Source of the DNA: Priestia megaterium
GTDB lineage: Bacteria; Bacillota; Bacilli; Bacillales; Bacillaceae_H
Reading direction: 5' to 3'
NCBI RefSeq assembly: GCF_023824195.1
Contig: NZ_CP085442.1
Location: 5,091,595-5,155,594 of the forward strand
Length of the DNA stretch: 64,000 nucleotides
In this document: one piece after another, positions 63,993-64,000 of the stretch
Layout of the letters: each line of letters opens with the position of its first letter
How positions within the stretch are numbered: the first letter of the stretch is position 1
Notes under the pieces: model-generated
Database searches by the model: none
The model's input: the letters and a program-made list of their open reading frames with translations, nothing else
Told to the model about the DNA's origin: nothing
Program-made: the position numbers and the translations under genes

Positions 63993-64000
63993 ATTGCTCG

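Noticed and set aside
1..64000. CRISPR arrays, prophage, integrase, transposase or rRNA genes
   Set aside because: No regular spaced repeats, phage modules, transposase frames or rRNA sequence were seen; the only mobile-type sequences are the two non-coding repeat copies.

Overview
The window is the chromosome segment ending at the replication origin of a spore-forming member of the Bacillaceae; gene content, order and protein sequences fit the Priestia (Bacillus) megaterium group best (inference from recognised orthologues, not a database search). The right end has the classic Firmicutes origin order rpmH-rnpA-spoIIIJ-jag-mnmE-mnmG-rsmG-noc-soj-spo0J, with DnaA boxes after rpmH, and the sequence stops inside the Shine-Dalgarno region of the gene expected to be dnaA. 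Most genes lie on the minus strand, co-oriented with a leftward fork.

Layout. 1-2.4 kb: 3' end of an O-antigen-ligase-like membrane protein and an NhaP/CpaA-type antiporter. 2.6-8.6 kb: complete cytochrome bd operon cydABDC. 8.7-10 kb: two-part ThrE-type exporter, one part carrying a parS-like site. 10.1-13.6 kb: sugar module (LacI-type regulator, esterase, sugar/H+ symporter) with a LacI-type operator on the symporter promoter. 13.6-15.7 kb: proBA. 15.9-24 kb: cstA, katA behind an exact PerR box, an intracellular alpha-amylase, a histidine-kinase remnant and a dicarboxylate transporter, with two ~330-bp copies of one MITE-like element in opposite orientation. 24-32 kb: an rRNA methyltransferase, then two secreted multi-PepSY proteins flanking a two-component system, then a PhoX-family phosphatase. 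32.4-41.2 kb: dus, rlmH, a CxxH/CxxC mini-protein and the walRKHIJ-htrC cell-wall operon. 41.5-41.8 kb: four tRNAs (Lys, Glu, Asp, Phe in transcription order). 42-51 kb: purA, dnaB helicase, rplI, gdpP, yybS, rpsR-ssb-rpsF with a leader that can hide its ribosome-binding site, and ychF. 51-64 kb: small membrane genes, yyaC, spo0J-soj-noc, RNA-modification genes and oriC.

The right half is conserved core. The most interesting signal is in 25.4-30.0 kb. Three promoters (both PepSY genes and the response-regulator/kinase operon) carry arrays of a TTTCAG-type hexamer repeated at exactly 11-bp steps, with the array ending 9-10 nt before the -10 box. This reads as one self-contained regulon: an OmpR-type regulator controlling itself and two secreted tandem-PepSY proteins. 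Other notable points are the paired MITE-like elements with a compensatory stem change, three parS-like sites, a DnaA-box cluster upstream of rlmH, and a perfect 42-bp palindrome with a parS-like core between noc and rsmG.
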